From the NCBI GenBank assembly GCA_964613725.1, contig CAZTJY010000011.1, forward strand, positions 1 to 43,283: DNA of 43,283 nt, read 5' to 3'. Within the stretch, counting starts at the first letter, position 1. Every line of letters begins with the position of its first letter. Positions 10,401 to 17,926 of the stretch are shown piece after piece. Source of the stretch: Parapedobacter sp964613725. GTDB taxonomy: Bacteria; Bacteroidota; Bacteroidia; Sphingobacteriales; Sphingobacteriaceae. The notes below the pieces were generated by a model that searched no databases, was not told the DNA's origin, and worked only from the letters and a program-made list of their open reading frames with translations. Both the position numbers and the translations under genes were made by a program.

Positions 10401-11212
10401 CCTGTATAGAAATGGGAAGATAACCAGTCGAAATGGAGGTCTAAATAACGAATTCCTGCCAAACAACACGCAAACACGGCTACCGAAGACCAAACCCACC
10501 CCCGCCGGGCCAACCAGCTGCACATGATATTGAGTAGAAGTATCACGGAAAGTCCGGCCAGCATCCACATCGCGAGTTCTAGCTTGGAAAAAAAAGTGTC
10601 GTGGCGTCCTTCGGCGAGCTTTACGGAAAAAAGGTACTCGCCGGTAATGCTTCTGATATTATAAATCAGGTGGTCATCGTAATCGGCGATTTCCAAGTTA
10701 TTGGTTTCAATCAGGTTTTTAGAGAATCGGTTCTGCAAGTATTCATTGTTCTTCTGGAAATCAGACTTTATTGGGATTAGGAATAACACCGAGAAGTTAC
10801 CGGAACTTTTCTTGATGGTTTCATACCAACCGTTTCCGGTTTGGTCGATGATGTTTACGCCATCTGCGATTCCCGCATCTGTTTTAGGAACAACTTTATC
10901 AGTGCCCCAAAAAGCCAATTCACTATTTACATAGATAAATGGATAGATATCGTGTTGGTCTACGAAATAATCGATGATTTCCTCGGCTTGGTTTACATCC
11001 GTTTCCAGTGTTTTAAGCGCGTTGAATCGACTGGTATCGTTCAAGAAGTCCAAAACGATGCGCTCTTTCTTATGTAGGTTATTCTGGATACGATGGGCGT
11101 CGAGGAGCAGGATTTCCTCTTGGTTGAATGTAAGGTTGATGGTGACGGCGGTGCCTATGAAGCATAACGTCAACACCAACAATAAAAGCCGTATTTTGAC
11201 AACCGTACTCAC
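7454..11212 (-). CDS. Large NtrY-like membrane sensor histidine kinase
   Basis: 1252 residues, unusually long. Order: TM near 8-27; extracytoplasmic region; a multi-TM block about 220-470; a second soluble region about 475-735; two TMs; a further extracytoplasmic region; TM near 970; HAMP linker; then the kinase core. The phospho-acceptor is His1035 in AHEIKNPLTPLK, the NtrY-type H-box; NLIKNSIEA (N-box), DNGEG and TGLGLAF (G boxes) complete the ATPase. It should autophosphorylate and signal to a response regulator, but none is adjacent. Start is GTG 11212. It is preceded by a terminator for the sdh operon, so it is a separate transcript. Confidence 0.9.
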   Translation of the reverse strand: MSTVVKIRLLLLVLTLCFIGTAVTINLTFNQEEILLLDAHRIQNNLHKKERIVLDFLNDTSRFNALKTLETDVNQAEEIIDYFVDQHDIYPFIYVNSELAFWGTDKVVPKTDAGIADGVNIIDQTGNGWYETIKKSSGNFSVLFLIPIKSDFQKNNEYLQNRFSKNLIETNNLEIADYDDHLIYNIRSITGEYLFSVKLAEGRHDTFFSKLELAMWMLAGLSVILLLNIMCSWLARRGWVWSSVAVFACCLAGIRYLDLHFDWLSSHFYTGLFDSRNFASSFLFPHLGGFLLNIITFTWFIGYLYTFRKQLHIPAIGRTKAGSILLIAMIGAVIYGVSHAMTNVFSGLVTNSDINFDVTNILDLSFYSWIGIFALCLNMLSLLLLIDLLVGAAHAVIPNQRRLLLIGIAVAAMAGILIYLDGFSFSNPPLTFLLLSTLIGLRAWYTRQERRFDLAVFIATLLLLASITAIKHGQFQRYKKEEKQKIAISRLEAVDDANAIALFHDLEKEIVKDPTLIDYFKKPRNENRELLNEHLKRTYLSGYLSRYEFVANEYNPDWVPIGNSSARKRQLYREKVISGAIKVSENFYRGNSRFGSFEYFAQLPVQDNGELLGILLIELQNRSFSQLSFYPDILSDSRIDQQQTELIAGYAYAFYRHGNLVSQYGDYVYPLSADAYPTEQRKFISLGTDGGYEHMMRRPNSRTLIVVSSPQRSSWMQLAGLSFIFLVFLLFAILAFITRWLVLTLNSNDFSLRNLRWSFLILSNKILYSTRIQTFMVVAVVTTLIVAGIITFFSISSQFRKQQENGVLQYVVDIASRLESRWLRELDLNRGLSADEQFNTIAESVAADLNLYDTSGQLIYSTQPRIYDLRLLSRYMQPRAWLHMARHRRSEFLQHEHIGGLNFIAAYAPIRNDEYEAVAFLSLPHYSYRKEFDQNVGLLLNTLINIYALVILVLGLFAVFVANKITAPLALVQRSLAKTSIGQPNEPIFWKRHDEIGSLIKEYNLMIVALEQSANTIMRSERESAWREMAKQVAHEIKNPLTPLKLGIQQLERSWKEKDPRFEQRFEKFSESFIEQIDSLSHIASEFSEFAKMPDTQLKEVDVMDILAKAVEVFRNNVGVRIAISNSSGKNAITIQGDRDQLLRSFNNLIKNSIEAAITKRRCQINISVSYDVDHHVAIAIQDNGEGINPEAREKLFQPNFTTKSSGTGLGLAFVKQAIEGMGGSIRYETFVGKGTTFYLRIPLVNTQRPVI

Positions 11213-11234
11213 CGTTATAGTCGCTAATTTACAT

Positions 11235-11273
11235 AAAAATAGAAAACCCCCGCAATATACATAATTGCAGGGG
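11235..11273 (-). terminator. Rho-independent terminator of the sdh operon
   Basis: On the minus strand a 10-bp stem (arms at 11264-11273 and 11247-11256, one G-U pair) with a 7-base loop is followed by the U-rich tract TTTTCTATTTTT. It lies 28 bases after the sdhB stop codon and ends transcription before the histidine kinase gene. Confidence 0.8.
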
Positions 11274-11300
11274 TCTCCAGTGAGCTAATGTCTCGTCGGT

Positions 11301-12071
11301 TCAGTGCACTTCTTCTTCTTTAAAAAGCTTGGCGGTGAGGTATTCGCGGTTCATCCGCGCGATATTCGTCAGCTTGATACCCACGGGGCACTCAGCTTCG
11401 CAAGCTCCCGTGTTTGTGCAACTGCCAAAGCCCTCGGCGTCCATTTGGTCAACCATGGCCTGTGCGCGACTGTACCGCTCCGTCTGGCCTTGCGGCAGAA
11501 GGGCGTATTGCGATATCTTGGCCGAAACAAAAAGCATGGCGGAAGAATTTTTGCAGGCCGCTACACAGGCGCCGCAGGCGATACACGTGGCCGATTCAAA
11601 CGCTTCATCAGCGACTACTTTGGGGATGGGGATCGCATTCGCGTCAGGGACACCACCGGTGTTTACATTAACATATCCACCTGCCTGTTGGATACGGTCG
11701 AATGCGGTACGATCCACCGCCAAATCCTTGATTACCGGAAAAGCCGAGGCACGCCAAGGTTCGATGACGACTGTTTGCCCATCATGGAAACTTCGCATAT
11801 GAAGCTGGCAGGTAGTGGTCAACTGTTTTGGGCCATGTGGACGGCCATTGATATGTAGAGAGCACATGCCACAGATTCCCTCCCGGCAATCGTGGTCAAA
11901 GTGGATGGGGTCTTCGCCTTTCCGCACCAGACCTTCGTTTACTACGTCTAACATTTCGAGGAAAGACATGTCCGGCGATATACCGTTTGCTTGGTACGTT
12001 ACAAACTTACCCCTGGTATTTTTATTCTTTTGACGCCATACTTTGAGCGTCAGGTTCATGTTTCCACTCAT
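11301..12071 (-). CDS. sdhB: Succinate dehydrogenase / fumarate reductase iron-sulfur subunit
   Basis: 256 residues. It carries electrons between the flavoprotein and the membrane cytochrome b in respiratory complex II. Cysteine clusters are visible: CREGICGMC with a distal Cys ([2Fe-2S]), CIACGACVAAC and CTNTGACEAECPVGI for the [4Fe-4S]/[3Fe-4S] centres. It is the third gene of a C-A-B operon, 84 bases after sdhA. The gene order and single cytochrome subunit fit the type found in Bacteroidota, which can act as succinate dehydrogenase or fumarate reductase. The product name frdB is equally valid. Confidence 0.95.
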   Translation of the reverse strand: MSGNMNLTLKVWRQKNKNTRGKFVTYQANGISPDMSFLEMLDVVNEGLVRKGEDPIHFDHDCREGICGMCSLHINGRPHGPKQLTTTCQLHMRSFHDGQTVVIEPWRASAFPVIKDLAVDRTAFDRIQQAGGYVNVNTGGVPDANAIPIPKVVADEAFESATCIACGACVAACKNSSAMLFVSAKISQYALLPQGQTERYSRAQAMVDQMDAEGFGSCTNTGACEAECPVGIKLTNIARMNREYLTAKLFKEEEVH

Positions 12072-12155
12072 GGTTTTTTTGCTTTATATTTTAGTGCTAC
12101 GCTAACAACTAATTCTTGATAACCAGCGATCGGTGACCAACGACTTGCGACTTAA

Positions 12156-14087
12156 TTACTTATAACTCCGTTGTGTCAATTTTACGTTTTCAAATTCCAG
12201 GGGCTCTTTGTGAAGCACCTCGGCTTGGTCCGCGCCTTTATATTCCCATGCGGATACGTAACTGAAATGCTCATCGTCACGCTTGGCCTCGCCTTCTTCG
12301 GTCTGGCTTTCTTCGCGGAAGTGGCCGCCACATGACTCGCGGCGATTGAGCGCGTCGTCTACCATCAGCTCGCCCAATTCTAGGAAATCCGCCACACGAC
12401 CGGCCTTTTCGAGTGATTGGTTCATCTCCTCGTTTTCCCCCAATACCGTTACATCATCCCAAAATTCCTGCCGGAGTTCCCTAATGAGTCCCTTAGCCTT
12501 GATGAGGCCTGCTTCATTCCGGGCCATGCCGCAGTATTCCCACATGATGTGGCCGAGCTTTTTGTGGATATCATCCACTGTTTTGGATCCTTTCAGTGAA
12601 AGCAGCCGATTTACGCGATCCTCCACCTCTTTACGGGTTTTTTCAAAATTCGGGTGGTTTTTATCAACTGGAGCGAAGCCCAAGCTAGCCAAGTAATCGC
12701 CAACGGTGTAGGGGATTACGAAATAGCCATCCGCCAAGCCCTGCATCAATGCGGAGGCCCCCAGCCGATTGGCGCCGTGGTCCGAAAAATTACACTCGCC
12801 CAATGCGTATAAACCCGGTACGGTGGTCATTAGGTTGTAGTCTACCCAGATACCACCCATCGTATAATGTACAGCTGGGTAAATACGCATGGGCTGCTTG
12901 TACGGGTTTTCGTCTGTAATTTGATAATACATATCAAATAGGTTGCCATATTTGGCACGTACTGCGTCCTCTCCCAAACGCTTGATGGCATCTTTGAAAT
13001 CGAGGAATACTGCCACGCCGGAAGCGCCGACGCCACGGCCTTCGTCTACCACCTCTTTTGCGTTGCGCGATGCGACGTCGCGCGGGACGAGGTTGCCGAA
13101 TGAGGGGTATTTGCGTTCCAGATAGTAATCACGGTCTTCTTCCCTGATGTCTGCGATTTTGATTTCCCCCTTGCGTAATTTTTGGGCAAGTTCTACCGTT
13201 TTAGGCACCCACACGCGGCCGTCATTGCGCAGCGATTCAGACATCAAAGTTAACTTCGATTGGTGGTCGCCGGTTACGGGGATACAGGTGGGGTGGATTT
13301 GCGTATAACACGGGTTGGCAAAAAAGGCACCTCGTTTGTGGGCACGCCAAGCAGCGGTAACGTTACAGCCCATTGCATTCGTGGAAAGGAAAAACACATT
13401 GCCATAACCACCTGTACATAACAATACGGCATGAGCCTCGTGCGATTCGATCGCCCCGGTTACCATGTCGCGCGTAATGATGCCCCGTGCATGGCCGTCG
13501 ATGGTTACCAAATCTAGCATCTCATGCCGATTATATGCCGTCACGGTGCCTTTGTGGATTTGACGGTTCAGCGCCGAGTATGCACCAAGCAATAGCTGCT
13601 GCCCAGTTTGACCGCGTGCATAGAACGTACGGGAAACCTGCGCACCGCCAAACGAACGGTTGTCGAGCAGTCCACCATATTCACGAGCAAATGGAACACC
13701 TTGTGCCACGCATTGGTCGATAATATTTACTGAAACCTCTGCCAAGCGGTGTACGTTTGCCTCACGCGAGCGGTAGTCGCCCCCCTTAATCGTATCGTAA
13801 AACAGCCTGTAAACACTATCACCGTCGTTTTGGTAATTTTTAGCCGCGTTGATTCCACCTTGGGCAGCAATGGAGTGTGCTCGGCGCGGGCTATCCTGAT
13901 AACAAAATGTCTTTACGTTGTAGCCGAGCTCAGCGAGTGATGCTGCCGCAGACGAACCGGCCAAACCGGTGCCAACCACAATGATGGTGTATTTTCGCTT
14001 ATTGGCCGGATTGACCAACTTCAGGTTAAACTTATGTTTCGACCATTTTTCGGCCAGTGGCCCTGCTGGTACTTTCGAATCTAACAT
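12156..14087 (-). CDS. sdhA: Succinate dehydrogenase / fumarate reductase flavoprotein subunit
   Basis: 643 residues, normal for this subtype. It interconverts succinate and fumarate on the cytoplasmic face of the inner membrane. Visible: the FAD-binding VVGTGLAGSSAAASLAELG (about residues 37-55), the covalent-FAD histidine in RAHSIAAQGGINAA, TIKGGDYRSREANVHRLA, and the substrate region HPTCIP followed by RLGASALMQGLADGYF. It lies between sdhC (61 bases upstream) and sdhB. The C-terminal DDEHFSYVSAWEYKG is typical of the Bacteroidota form. Confidence 0.96.
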   Translation of the reverse strand: MLDSKVPAGPLAEKWSKHKFNLKLVNPANKRKYTIIVVGTGLAGSSAAASLAELGYNVKTFCYQDSPRRAHSIAAQGGINAAKNYQNDGDSVYRLFYDTIKGGDYRSREANVHRLAEVSVNIIDQCVAQGVPFAREYGGLLDNRSFGGAQVSRTFYARGQTGQQLLLGAYSALNRQIHKGTVTAYNRHEMLDLVTIDGHARGIITRDMVTGAIESHEAHAVLLCTGGYGNVFFLSTNAMGCNVTAAWRAHKRGAFFANPCYTQIHPTCIPVTGDHQSKLTLMSESLRNDGRVWVPKTVELAQKLRKGEIKIADIREEDRDYYLERKYPSFGNLVPRDVASRNAKEVVDEGRGVGASGVAVFLDFKDAIKRLGEDAVRAKYGNLFDMYYQITDENPYKQPMRIYPAVHYTMGGIWVDYNLMTTVPGLYALGECNFSDHGANRLGASALMQGLADGYFVIPYTVGDYLASLGFAPVDKNHPNFEKTRKEVEDRVNRLLSLKGSKTVDDIHKKLGHIMWEYCGMARNEAGLIKAKGLIRELRQEFWDDVTVLGENEEMNQSLEKAGRVADFLELGELMVDDALNRRESCGGHFREESQTEEGEAKRDDEHFSYVSAWEYKGADQAEVLHKEPLEFENVKLTQRSYK

Positions 14088-14148
14088 ATGATGAAGTGTC
14101 TGTTATATCGTTGCGCCCCGGAAATCGAACCTGGGAAGCGCAAAATCG

Positions 14149-14922
14149 CTAGTGAGCAAAAAAGAAATACAATGGCATTGCCGCAAAACCAATGGGAATG
14201 GCGACGCCAAATAACCAAATGCCAATAAACCGAACGAGGGGGGCATACTTTTTATGATCCCACCCCAATGTTTGGAAAGCACTTTTAAAACCATGGATAA
14301 GGTGGAACGATAATGCCACCATAGCAATGACATAAAACGCAACCAAGATCCAGTTACTAAACGCGAATTGCACTTGCTTATACAAATCCTTGGCCTTGAG
14401 TACCTCGATGTCATTATCCACATATTTCACATAGTCGGTATATTCTTCGCCAATAAGCTCCGTTACCGTAGTCTCTTGGGTGGCCAAATCTGTGCGGTAT
14501 TCAATGTAAGGCACACCGTCGTTGTGGTACTTCCACCAGAAGTTGCTCATGTGGGTTACGATAAACACCAGCAAGACCGTTCCTAATATGCCCATGTTGC
14601 GGGAGCTCCACGCACTGTTGGCCGAACCGTGATAGACCGCATATCCTATAGGACGTGCCTTTTTGTTCTGTATGGTGATGACCAGCGCGTAGATGGCGTG
14701 TACAACGATCGATGCGTATAGAAGATATGACACCATCTTAATCGGTGTGAAATGTGTCATAAAATGAGCATAGTCATTAAAAGCTTTTCCATGATCATTG
14801 TAAAACAATTGAAGATTACCAATGAGGTGGACAATCAAAAATGTGCACAAAAACAGACCGGTTAAGCTCATGACAAGCTTCTTCCCAAGCGATGAGGAAA
14901 GTAGTGGTTTGGACTTATTCAT
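14149..14922 (-). CDS. sdhC: Succinate dehydrogenase cytochrome b subunit
   Basis: About 257 residues from ATG 14922, which follows AGAGGAG immediately. The upstream ATG at 14961 is rejected because it lies upstream of the -7 box at 14950-14957. The protein has five hydrophobic segments and the di-haem cytochrome b pattern: GLFLCTFLIVHLIGNLQLF, SIVVHAIYALVIT, IVTHMSNFWW and ALSFHLIHGFKSAFQTLGW, with histidines likely to bind haem. It anchors SdhAB to the inner membrane and exchanges electrons with menaquinone. First gene of the operon. Confidence 0.93.
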   Translation of the reverse strand: MNKSKPLLSSSLGKKLVMSLTGLFLCTFLIVHLIGNLQLFYNDHGKAFNDYAHFMTHFTPIKMVSYLLYASIVVHAIYALVITIQNKKARPIGYAVYHGSANSAWSSRNMGILGTVLLVFIVTHMSNFWWKYHNDGVPYIEYRTDLATQETTVTELIGEEYTDYVKYVDNDIEVLKAKDLYKQVQFAFSNWILVAFYVIAMVALSFHLIHGFKSAFQTLGWDHKKYAPLVRFIGIWLFGVAIPIGFAAMPLYFFFAH

Positions 14923-14949
14923 TCTCCTCTGAGTATTTAATTTGGTAAG

Positions 14950-14957
14950 CAAATCTA
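14950..14957 (-). promoter_or_regulatory. Promoter -7 box for sdhC-sdhA-sdhB
   Basis: TAGATTTG on the minus strand is an exact TAnnTTTG match, 27 bases before the chosen start. Upstream TTCC/TTTT is only a weak -33. The position fixes the start of sdhC at 14922. Confidence 0.55.
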
Positions 14958-15033
14958 CCAATTGATTCTATACGCTGGAAAACAAACAAGCAAAATCGTT
15001 AATTTAGAACTATTCTAATGTTTTGGGGCTTGT

Positions 15034-15067
15034 AAAACAAAGCGCCACGCGAAATTTCGCGTGGCGC
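15034..15067 (-). terminator. Strong terminator hairpin after the outer-membrane barrel gene
   Basis: A perfect 26-base inverted repeat (15042-15067, 13-bp arms with no unpaired spacer) is followed on the minus strand by TTTGTTTT. It lies 37 bases after the stop codon of the barrel gene, which is transcribed from the minus strand, and precedes the sdh promoter. Confidence 0.82.
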
Positions 15068-15104
15068 CAAGTACACAAGTGTATATTTTTTGCGAGGTAG
15101 GCCG

Positions 15105-15701
15105 TTAAAACAACCGGTACCCAATTCCCACCGTCCAAAGGTTTACCTTTTGCGGTGCGCTGTCATTCTTGCTCAATTCGCTTAGTCCGTGTTCGTAACG
15201 CGCATCGACGCGGAAGTTACTGATATCGAGACCTAATCCGCCTGTTACAGCCCAAGCTTGGTTCTTATATTCGCCGAAATCAGTGACTTGCTGCAACGAT
15301 TCGCCGATGTTTTTGTCGACGACGAACGATACCACTGGGCCAGCAACGATGCGTAGTCCAGCAGGACCTAAGCCAATGCGTGTTCCCAACAACAACGGTA
15401 AGTCTAACGAAGTGAAGCTCACTTTACCTTCTTCATTTTCTTCAATTAGTTTAGCTTCCGAGCTTTTACCTGTTAAATAGAGTTCCGGCTGGAAATGTAC
15501 GCCGGCTCCTCCGATCCGTGCCCAAACCCCTGCTTGATAACCGGTGCGCGTGCTCGCGTCCAGCCAACCACTATCTTCCGATTTCAAACTGGAAAAGTTA
15601 AGACCCGCTTTGACCCCGAATTGGAAACTCGGCAGCAATTGGGCATTTGCACCGAAAATCGTCGCGGTTACGAGAAATGCAATAATAAAGTACTTTTTCA
15701 T
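15105..15701 (-). CDS. Outer-membrane beta-barrel (PorT-like / porin family) protein
   Basis: 198 residues with a cleavable signal peptide ending near ANA-Q (residue 20). The mature part begins PSFQFGVKAGLNFSSL, the usual start of Bacteroidota small outer-membrane barrels (PorT/OMP_b-brl_2 type), with alternating hydrophobic strands and a C-terminal strand ending VGIGYRLF in an aromatic residue. About eight strands are expected. Function unknown; such proteins are commonly annotated porin family. A strong terminator follows. Confidence 0.85.
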   Translation of the reverse strand: MKKYFIIAFLVTATIFGANAQLLPSFQFGVKAGLNFSSLKSEDSGWLDASTRTGYQAGVWARIGGAGVHFQPELYLTGKSSEAKLIEENEEGKVSFTSLDLPLLLGTRIGLGPAGLRIVAGPVVSFVVDKNIGESLQQVTDFGEYKNQAWAVTGGLGLDISNFRVDARYEHGLSELSKNDSAPQKVNLWTVGIGYRLF

Positions 15702-15831
15702 GGCATAAATATTTTAAATGTTAATTCGTATACTGTCGTCCATCCCTAGCAAAATTCAAGCCGAAATGATTACTACCTACAGTTAGGGGGGCGTTGGAAT
15801 TGATTTATGATTCCTCTACTGTTGGCTTGCT

Positions 15832-15869
15832 TATTCTTTACCTGTTATTTACTATGTAGGTAAAGAATA
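15832..15869. repeat. 12-bp perfect inverted repeat at the head of the tandem array
   Basis: TATTCTTTACCT (15832-15843) and its exact complement AGGTAAAGAATA (15858-15869) are separated by 14 bases. The right arm is the first unit of the tandem array, so the left arm is effectively an inverted copy of the repeat unit. Confidence 0.85.
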
Positions 15870-15952
15870 GGTAAGGAAAAGGTAGGGAAGAGGTAAGAGA
15901 GGAGTAAGGCAGTACTAAGAAATTGGTAAGGAAAAGGTAGAGAATAGGTAAG
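15859..15952. repeat. 11-bp tandem repeat array, about 8.5 units
   Basis: Units start every 11 bases at 15859, 15870, 15881, 15892, 15903, 15914, 15925, 15936 and a partial one at 15947. Consensus is GGTAAGGAAAA; units 5 and 6 are the most diverged, units 2 and 7 are identical, and units 1 and 8 nearly so. The strand shown is almost pure purine with stops in every unit, so it is not coding. The period holds exactly without indels. Confidence 0.88.
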
Positions 15953-15974
15953 CTCCCTGTAAAACTGCGGCCAT

Positions 15975-16005
15975 TTGCACATCAAAGCAACAATCGCTAG
16001 ATTTG
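15975..16005 (+). promoter_or_regulatory. Promoter of the CsbD-like gene
   Basis: TTGC at 15975-15978, a 19-base spacer and TAGATTTG at 15998-16005 give a near-ideal Bacteroidota promoter. The expected transcription start is near 16012, 11 bases before the ATG at 16023. The apparent TTG start of the longer open frame is the -33 box itself. Confidence 0.75.
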
Positions 16006-16022
16006 TGGCAAATCAAAGGCAT

Positions 16023-16238
16023 ATGGCTGATATCAAAATGAACCCGGAAGAGTGGGAAATCGCGAAAGCGAAATTCCGGCGTAAATACAATCACCTCTCG
16101 GATGAAGACTTGGCATTTGAGCCAGGGAAAGAAGACGAATTGATTGGTCGGTTGGCTAAACGTGTGCGGCGCAGCCGGGATTATGTGCTATTTACCCTGA
16201 AAAAAGGGATTGCCAACTTGGGAAATAACCGGCTGTAA
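16023..16238 (+). CDS. CsbD-like small stress protein
   Basis: 71 residues. The pattern W-x3-K-x-KFRRKYNHLSDEDLAFEPGKEDELIGRL matches the CsbD-like general stress family as it appears in Bacteroidota: a W near the start, a K-rich helix, L-[ST]-D-[DE]-D and GKEDEL. The family is induced by general stress in other bacteria; the biochemical role is unknown. ATG 16023 is chosen because the promoter lies just upstream. It has its own promoter; the CsaA-like gene follows at 20 bases. Confidence 0.75.
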   Translation: MADIKMNPEEWEIAKAKFRRKYNHLSDEDLAFEPGKEDELIGRLAKRVRRSRDYVLFTLKKGIANLGNNRL

Positions 16239-16258
16239 CGAACCAATAACGTGTGCTG

Positions 16259-16597
16259 ATGGATGAGATTTCATGGCATGATTTTGAAAAAGTGGAACTG
16301 CGTGTCGGAACCATCACCCAAGTCGCTGAGTTCCCGAAGGCGAGGAAGCCGGCTTTTAAGCTGACCATTGATTTCGGTTCCGAAATCGGTATACGTCAAA
16401 GCAGTGCCCAAATCACCAAACATTACCGAAGGGAACAATTGCTGGGAAAACAGGTCGTCGGTGTGGTTAATTTTCCGAAGAAGCAAATCGCGGACTTTAT
16501 GTCGGAATGTTTAATTACCGGCTTTGCCGACGAAAATGGAGATATCGTGTTGAGCACGGTGGAGCGTCCAGTGCCAAACGGCGCCAAATTAATTTGA
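16259..16597 (+). CDS. tRNA-binding protein, CsaA-like
   Basis: 112 residues from ATG 16259 (an in-frame GTG at 16253 is possible). Nearly the whole protein is an OB-fold tRNA-binding domain: FEKVELRVGTITQVAEFPKARKP, then GIRQSSAQIT, and VVGVVNFPKKQIADFMSECLITGF. CsaA is a stand-alone dimeric tRNA-binding/chaperone-like protein. It is followed by tadA at 12 bases, a pairing of two tRNA-related genes in one likely operon. Confidence 0.88.
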   Translation: MDEISWHDFEKVELRVGTITQVAEFPKARKPAFKLTIDFGSEIGIRQSSAQITKHYRREQLLGKQVVGVVNFPKKQIADFMSECLITGFADENGDIVLSTVERPVPNGAKLI

Positions 16598-16609
16598 TTG
16601 GGCACCGGA

Positions 16610-17086
16610 ATGAAATACATCAACTTTGAAAATTCAGCTGACGCCGCACCGGACGAAGCTTATATGAAGGAAGCCCTCCGCGAAGCGTACAAGGCATTGG
16701 AGCAAGGGGAAGTGCCCATCGGAGCGGTAGTTGTTGCCGGTGGACGGGTCATCGGGCGAGGCCATAACCTTACCGAGCGGCTCAATGATGTAACTGCCCA
16801 TGCCGAAATGCAGGCTTTTACTGCTGCGGCAAATTATGTTGGCGGTAAATATTTGCGCGGCTGCACCTTATATGTCACCATCGAGCCGTGTATCATGTGT
16901 GCCGGTGCCGCTTATTGGACCCAAATCGACCGGGTGGTATTCGGTGCGATGGATGAAAAGCGAGGCTTTTCGATTTTCGGGAATAAAGTGCTGCATCCAA
17001 AAACAATGGTAACCCGTGGTGTCTTGGAAGAGGAATGCGCTACCCTCGTCACTTCATTTTTCCGTAATAAGCGATCCATCCGATAA
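16610..17086 (+). CDS. tadA: tRNA-specific adenosine deaminase
   Basis: About 158 residues from ATG 16610 (a TTG at 16598 is less likely). It deaminates the wobble adenosine A34 of tRNA-Arg to inosine. The zinc site is visible as HAEMQAF (His and catalytic Glu) and PCIMCAGA (PC-x2-C), with GEVPIGAVVV near the start and RVVFGAMDEKRG after the site. A MafB/guanine-deaminase relative is possible, but length and GEVPIGAV fit TadA well. Last gene of the csbD-csaA-tadA run. Confidence 0.9.
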   Translation: MKYINFENSADAAPDEAYMKEALREAYKALEQGEVPIGAVVVAGGRVIGRGHNLTERLNDVTAHAEMQAFTAAANYVGGKYLRGCTLYVTIEPCIMCAGAAYWTQIDRVVFGAMDEKRGFSIFGNKVLHPKTMVTRGVLEEECATLVTSFFRNKRSIR

Positions 17087-17141
17087 GTCGAAACAATAAC
17101 CGCAAACAAAACTATCCCTGTAAACGTTGACATTACGTCAT

Positions 17142-17164
17142 TATCGGGATATTTTACCCCGATA
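17142..17164. other. Inverted repeat between tadA and sod
   Basis: TATCGGG (17142-17148) pairs with CCCGATA (17158-17164) around a 9-base loop. It lies between the tadA stop and the sod promoter. There is no following T-run, so it is a weak terminator at best or a regulatory site. Confidence 0.3.
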
Positions 17165-17178
17165 TGATGCGACTTTGG

Positions 17179-17209
17179 TTGCAATTATCTGCAACTTTGA
17201 CTAAGTTTG
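17179..17209 (+). promoter_or_regulatory. Promoter of the superoxide dismutase gene
   Basis: TTGC (17179-17182), exactly 19 bases, then TAAGTTTG (17202-17209). It matches the Bacteroidota consensus in spacing and sequence. The expected start is near 17216, giving a leader of about 37 A/T-rich bases before ATG 17253. Confidence 0.78.
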
Positions 17210-17252
17210 TCCAACACGAATTATTAATTTTTAATTTAAAACAACACATATT

Positions 17253-17861
17253 ATGGCTTTTGAATTACCGGCGTTACCCTACGCCACTGATGCATTGGAA
17301 CCCCATATTGATAAAGAGACGATGGAAATCCACCATGGCCGCCACCATCAGGCTTATGTAGATAACCTCAATAAGGCAATCGCCGGAACCGATGCGGAAA
17401 ATCTATCCATTGAGGACATCTGCAAAAATATCTCTAAATACAGCGCGGCTGTACGTAATAATGGAGGCGGCCACTATAACCACTCGTTGTTTTGGACCAT
17501 CCTTTCGTCCAATGGCGGGGGCTCCCCATCCGGTGAATTGGCTGCGGCAATTGACGAAGCGTTCGGCTCGTTCGATGAGTTGAAGAAAAAACTCCAAGAA
17601 GCCGGTGCTACAAGGTTCGGTTCGGGTTGGGCATGGCTTGTGGTAGATGGCTCGGGCAAATTGCAGGTCACTTCAACCCCCAACCAGGACAACCCCCTCT
17701 TTGACATTGCAGAAGTGAAAGGCACACCCATCCTTGGCATCGATGTGTGGGAGCACGCCTATTATTTGAAATATCAAAATAAGCGTCCGGGATACTTGGA
17801 GGCCATCTTTAATGTAATCGATTGGGACGCCGTGGCCAAGCGCTACACCGAGGCGAAATAG
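17253..17861 (+). CDS. Superoxide dismutase (Fe/Mn family)
   Basis: 202 residues, the usual length. It converts superoxide to oxygen and hydrogen peroxide in the cytoplasm. Metal ligands are visible: His in MEIHHGRHH, His in HYNHSLFW, and the D-x-W-x-H motif DVWEHAYY; RFGSGWAWLV is the family signature. Whether iron, manganese or both are used cannot be told from sequence alone, so I give no symbol. It has its own promoter and a terminator, so it appears monocistronic. Confidence 0.95.
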   Translation: MAFELPALPYATDALEPHIDKETMEIHHGRHHQAYVDNLNKAIAGTDAENLSIEDICKNISKYSAAVRNNGGGHYNHSLFWTILSSNGGGSPSGELAAAIDEAFGSFDELKKKLQEAGATRFGSGWAWLVVDGSGKLQVTSTPNQDNPLFDIAEVKGTPILGIDVWEHAYYLKYQNKRPGYLEAIFNVIDWDAVAKRYTEAK

Positions 17862-17886
17862 AAAATTAACTTAGTGATTAATAGTG

Positions 17887-17918
17887 GCGGCCATATAATG
17901 TATGTGCCGCTTTTTTTT
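17887..17918 (+). terminator. Rho-independent terminator of sod
   Basis: GCGGC (17887-17891) pairs with GCCGC (17906-17910), extended by CATA/TATG with one bulged T, and is followed directly by eight T. It lies 25 bases after the sod stop codon. Confidence 0.85.
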
Positions 17919-17926
17919 GATGTCTA

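Larger units (their letters stand above)
15702..16022. other. Intergenic region (321 bases) holding a repeat array and a promoter
   Basis: No gene is visible. Contents in order: the upstream region of the barrel gene (15702-15790, no clear promoter), a 12-bp inverted repeat (15832-15869), an 11-bp purine-rich tandem array (15859-15952), and the promoter of the CsbD-like gene (15975-16005). Confidence 0.7.

Noticed and set aside
14923..14961. N-terminal extension of sdhC from ATG 14961
   Set aside because: The extension contains the promoter -7 box; the ATG at 14922 has AGGAG and begins the conserved sequence.
15859..15952. CRISPR array
   Set aside because: Units are 11 bases, directly abutting and degenerate, with no spacers and no cas genes nearby.
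15975..16022. N-terminal extension of the CsbD-like protein from TTG 15975
   Set aside because: That TTG is the -33 element of a perfect promoter; homology begins after ATG 16023.
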